NCBI GenBank assembly: GCA_000231825.2
Contig: JH720311.1
Location: forward strand, 808,795-872,794
DNA: 64,000 nucleotides
From: Tetrahymena elliotti 4EA
Lineage: Eukaryota; Ciliophora; Oligohymenophorea; Hymenostomatida; Tetrahymenidae
Reading direction: 5' to 3'
Position 1 is the first letter of the stretch. Every line of letters starts with the position of its first letter. Made by a program: the position numbers and the translations under genes. Below are positions 63,845-64,000 of this stretch, piece after piece. The notes under the pieces were generated by a model. The model worked only from the letters and a program-made list of their open reading frames with translations, was not told where the DNA came from and ran no database searches.

Positions 63845-64000
63845 TCAGAGTAAATCTTCATTAAGAACTGAATAACCATCTTTTTTAGTTTGGTTCTTTT
63901 AATTTACTGCAGTGTTAGAATCATTTGAAGAGTCTACGTTGGTTTCAACTTCTAATTTATTTTCAGAAAACTCTGATTCTTATTATTATTAGAGTCTTTT
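63845..64000 (-). CDS. 3' end of an unidentified gene (partial)
   Basis: Reading the minus strand into the window gives 51 codons with several TAA/TAG read as Gln, ending in TGA at 63847-63845. The visible tail is polar: a short Gln run, then SEFSENKLEVETNVD, SSNDSNTAVNQKNQTKKD and GYSVLNEDLL. Composition and codon use are those of other ciliate coding tails here. No family can be named from so short a piece. Confidence 0.65.

Overview
The window is macronuclear-type DNA from an oligohymenophorean ciliate, most like Tetrahymena. Base composition is extremely AT-rich. TAA and TAG fall inside clearly conserved protein sequence and must be read as Gln, with TGA as the only stop. Genes carry short, very AT-rich GT..AG introns. 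Most genes were therefore rebuilt by joining exons under the ciliate code; a standard-code reading breaks nearly all of them.

Layout. (1) 1-4.7 kb: a duplicated divergent pair, a TMEM43-like membrane protein (minus) and an ARF-like GTPase (plus), present twice about 3.6 kb apart. The first GTPase copy is intact. The second is cut in two by about 4.7 kb of DNA. (2) 4.7-9.3 kb: that insert holds a nine-exon alanyl-tRNA synthetase of archaeal type. (3) 9.8-19.1 kb: three minus-strand genes, namely a tesmin/TSO1-type CXC protein, a 794-residue EF-hand protein and an 819-residue leucine-rich-repeat protein. (4) 20.9-26.1 kb: a 343-residue helical protein of unknown function and a B-box-like zinc-finger plus coiled-coil protein. 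(5) 26.7-58.3 kb: four paralogues of a giant ciliate surface-protein family. The full form has a signal peptide, Cys-rich head, WD-like propeller, Pmp-like beta-helix, Cys/EGF-like neck, multi-pass membrane region and cytoplasmic tail. Two are full length and divergently transcribed (36.5-46.6 minus, 47.5-57.0 plus), one has lost its head and middle (26.7-30.7), and one is only an N-terminal stub (57.8-58.3). Between the first two lies a tandem array of about 295-bp units (32.8-36.0 kb) that contains a 274-bp assembly gap. (6) 61.0-61.9 kb: an intronless, highly codon-biased gene for a protein of six 50-residue repeats arranged as 3+3, most simply two tandem beta-trefoils. (7) 63.8-64.0 kb: the 3' end of another minus-strand gene.

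The region does not read as one pathway. It is a mix of housekeeping genes (AlaRS, GTPase), nuclear and cilium-type proteins (CXC, EF-hand, LRR) and a locally expanding, locally decaying surface-protein family. The items that most merit follow-up are the archaeal-type AlaRS inserted in a duplicated GTPase gene, the double three-repeat protein, the surface-protein cluster in graded states of decay, and the satellite array. No tRNA, rRNA or CRISPR array was recognised.
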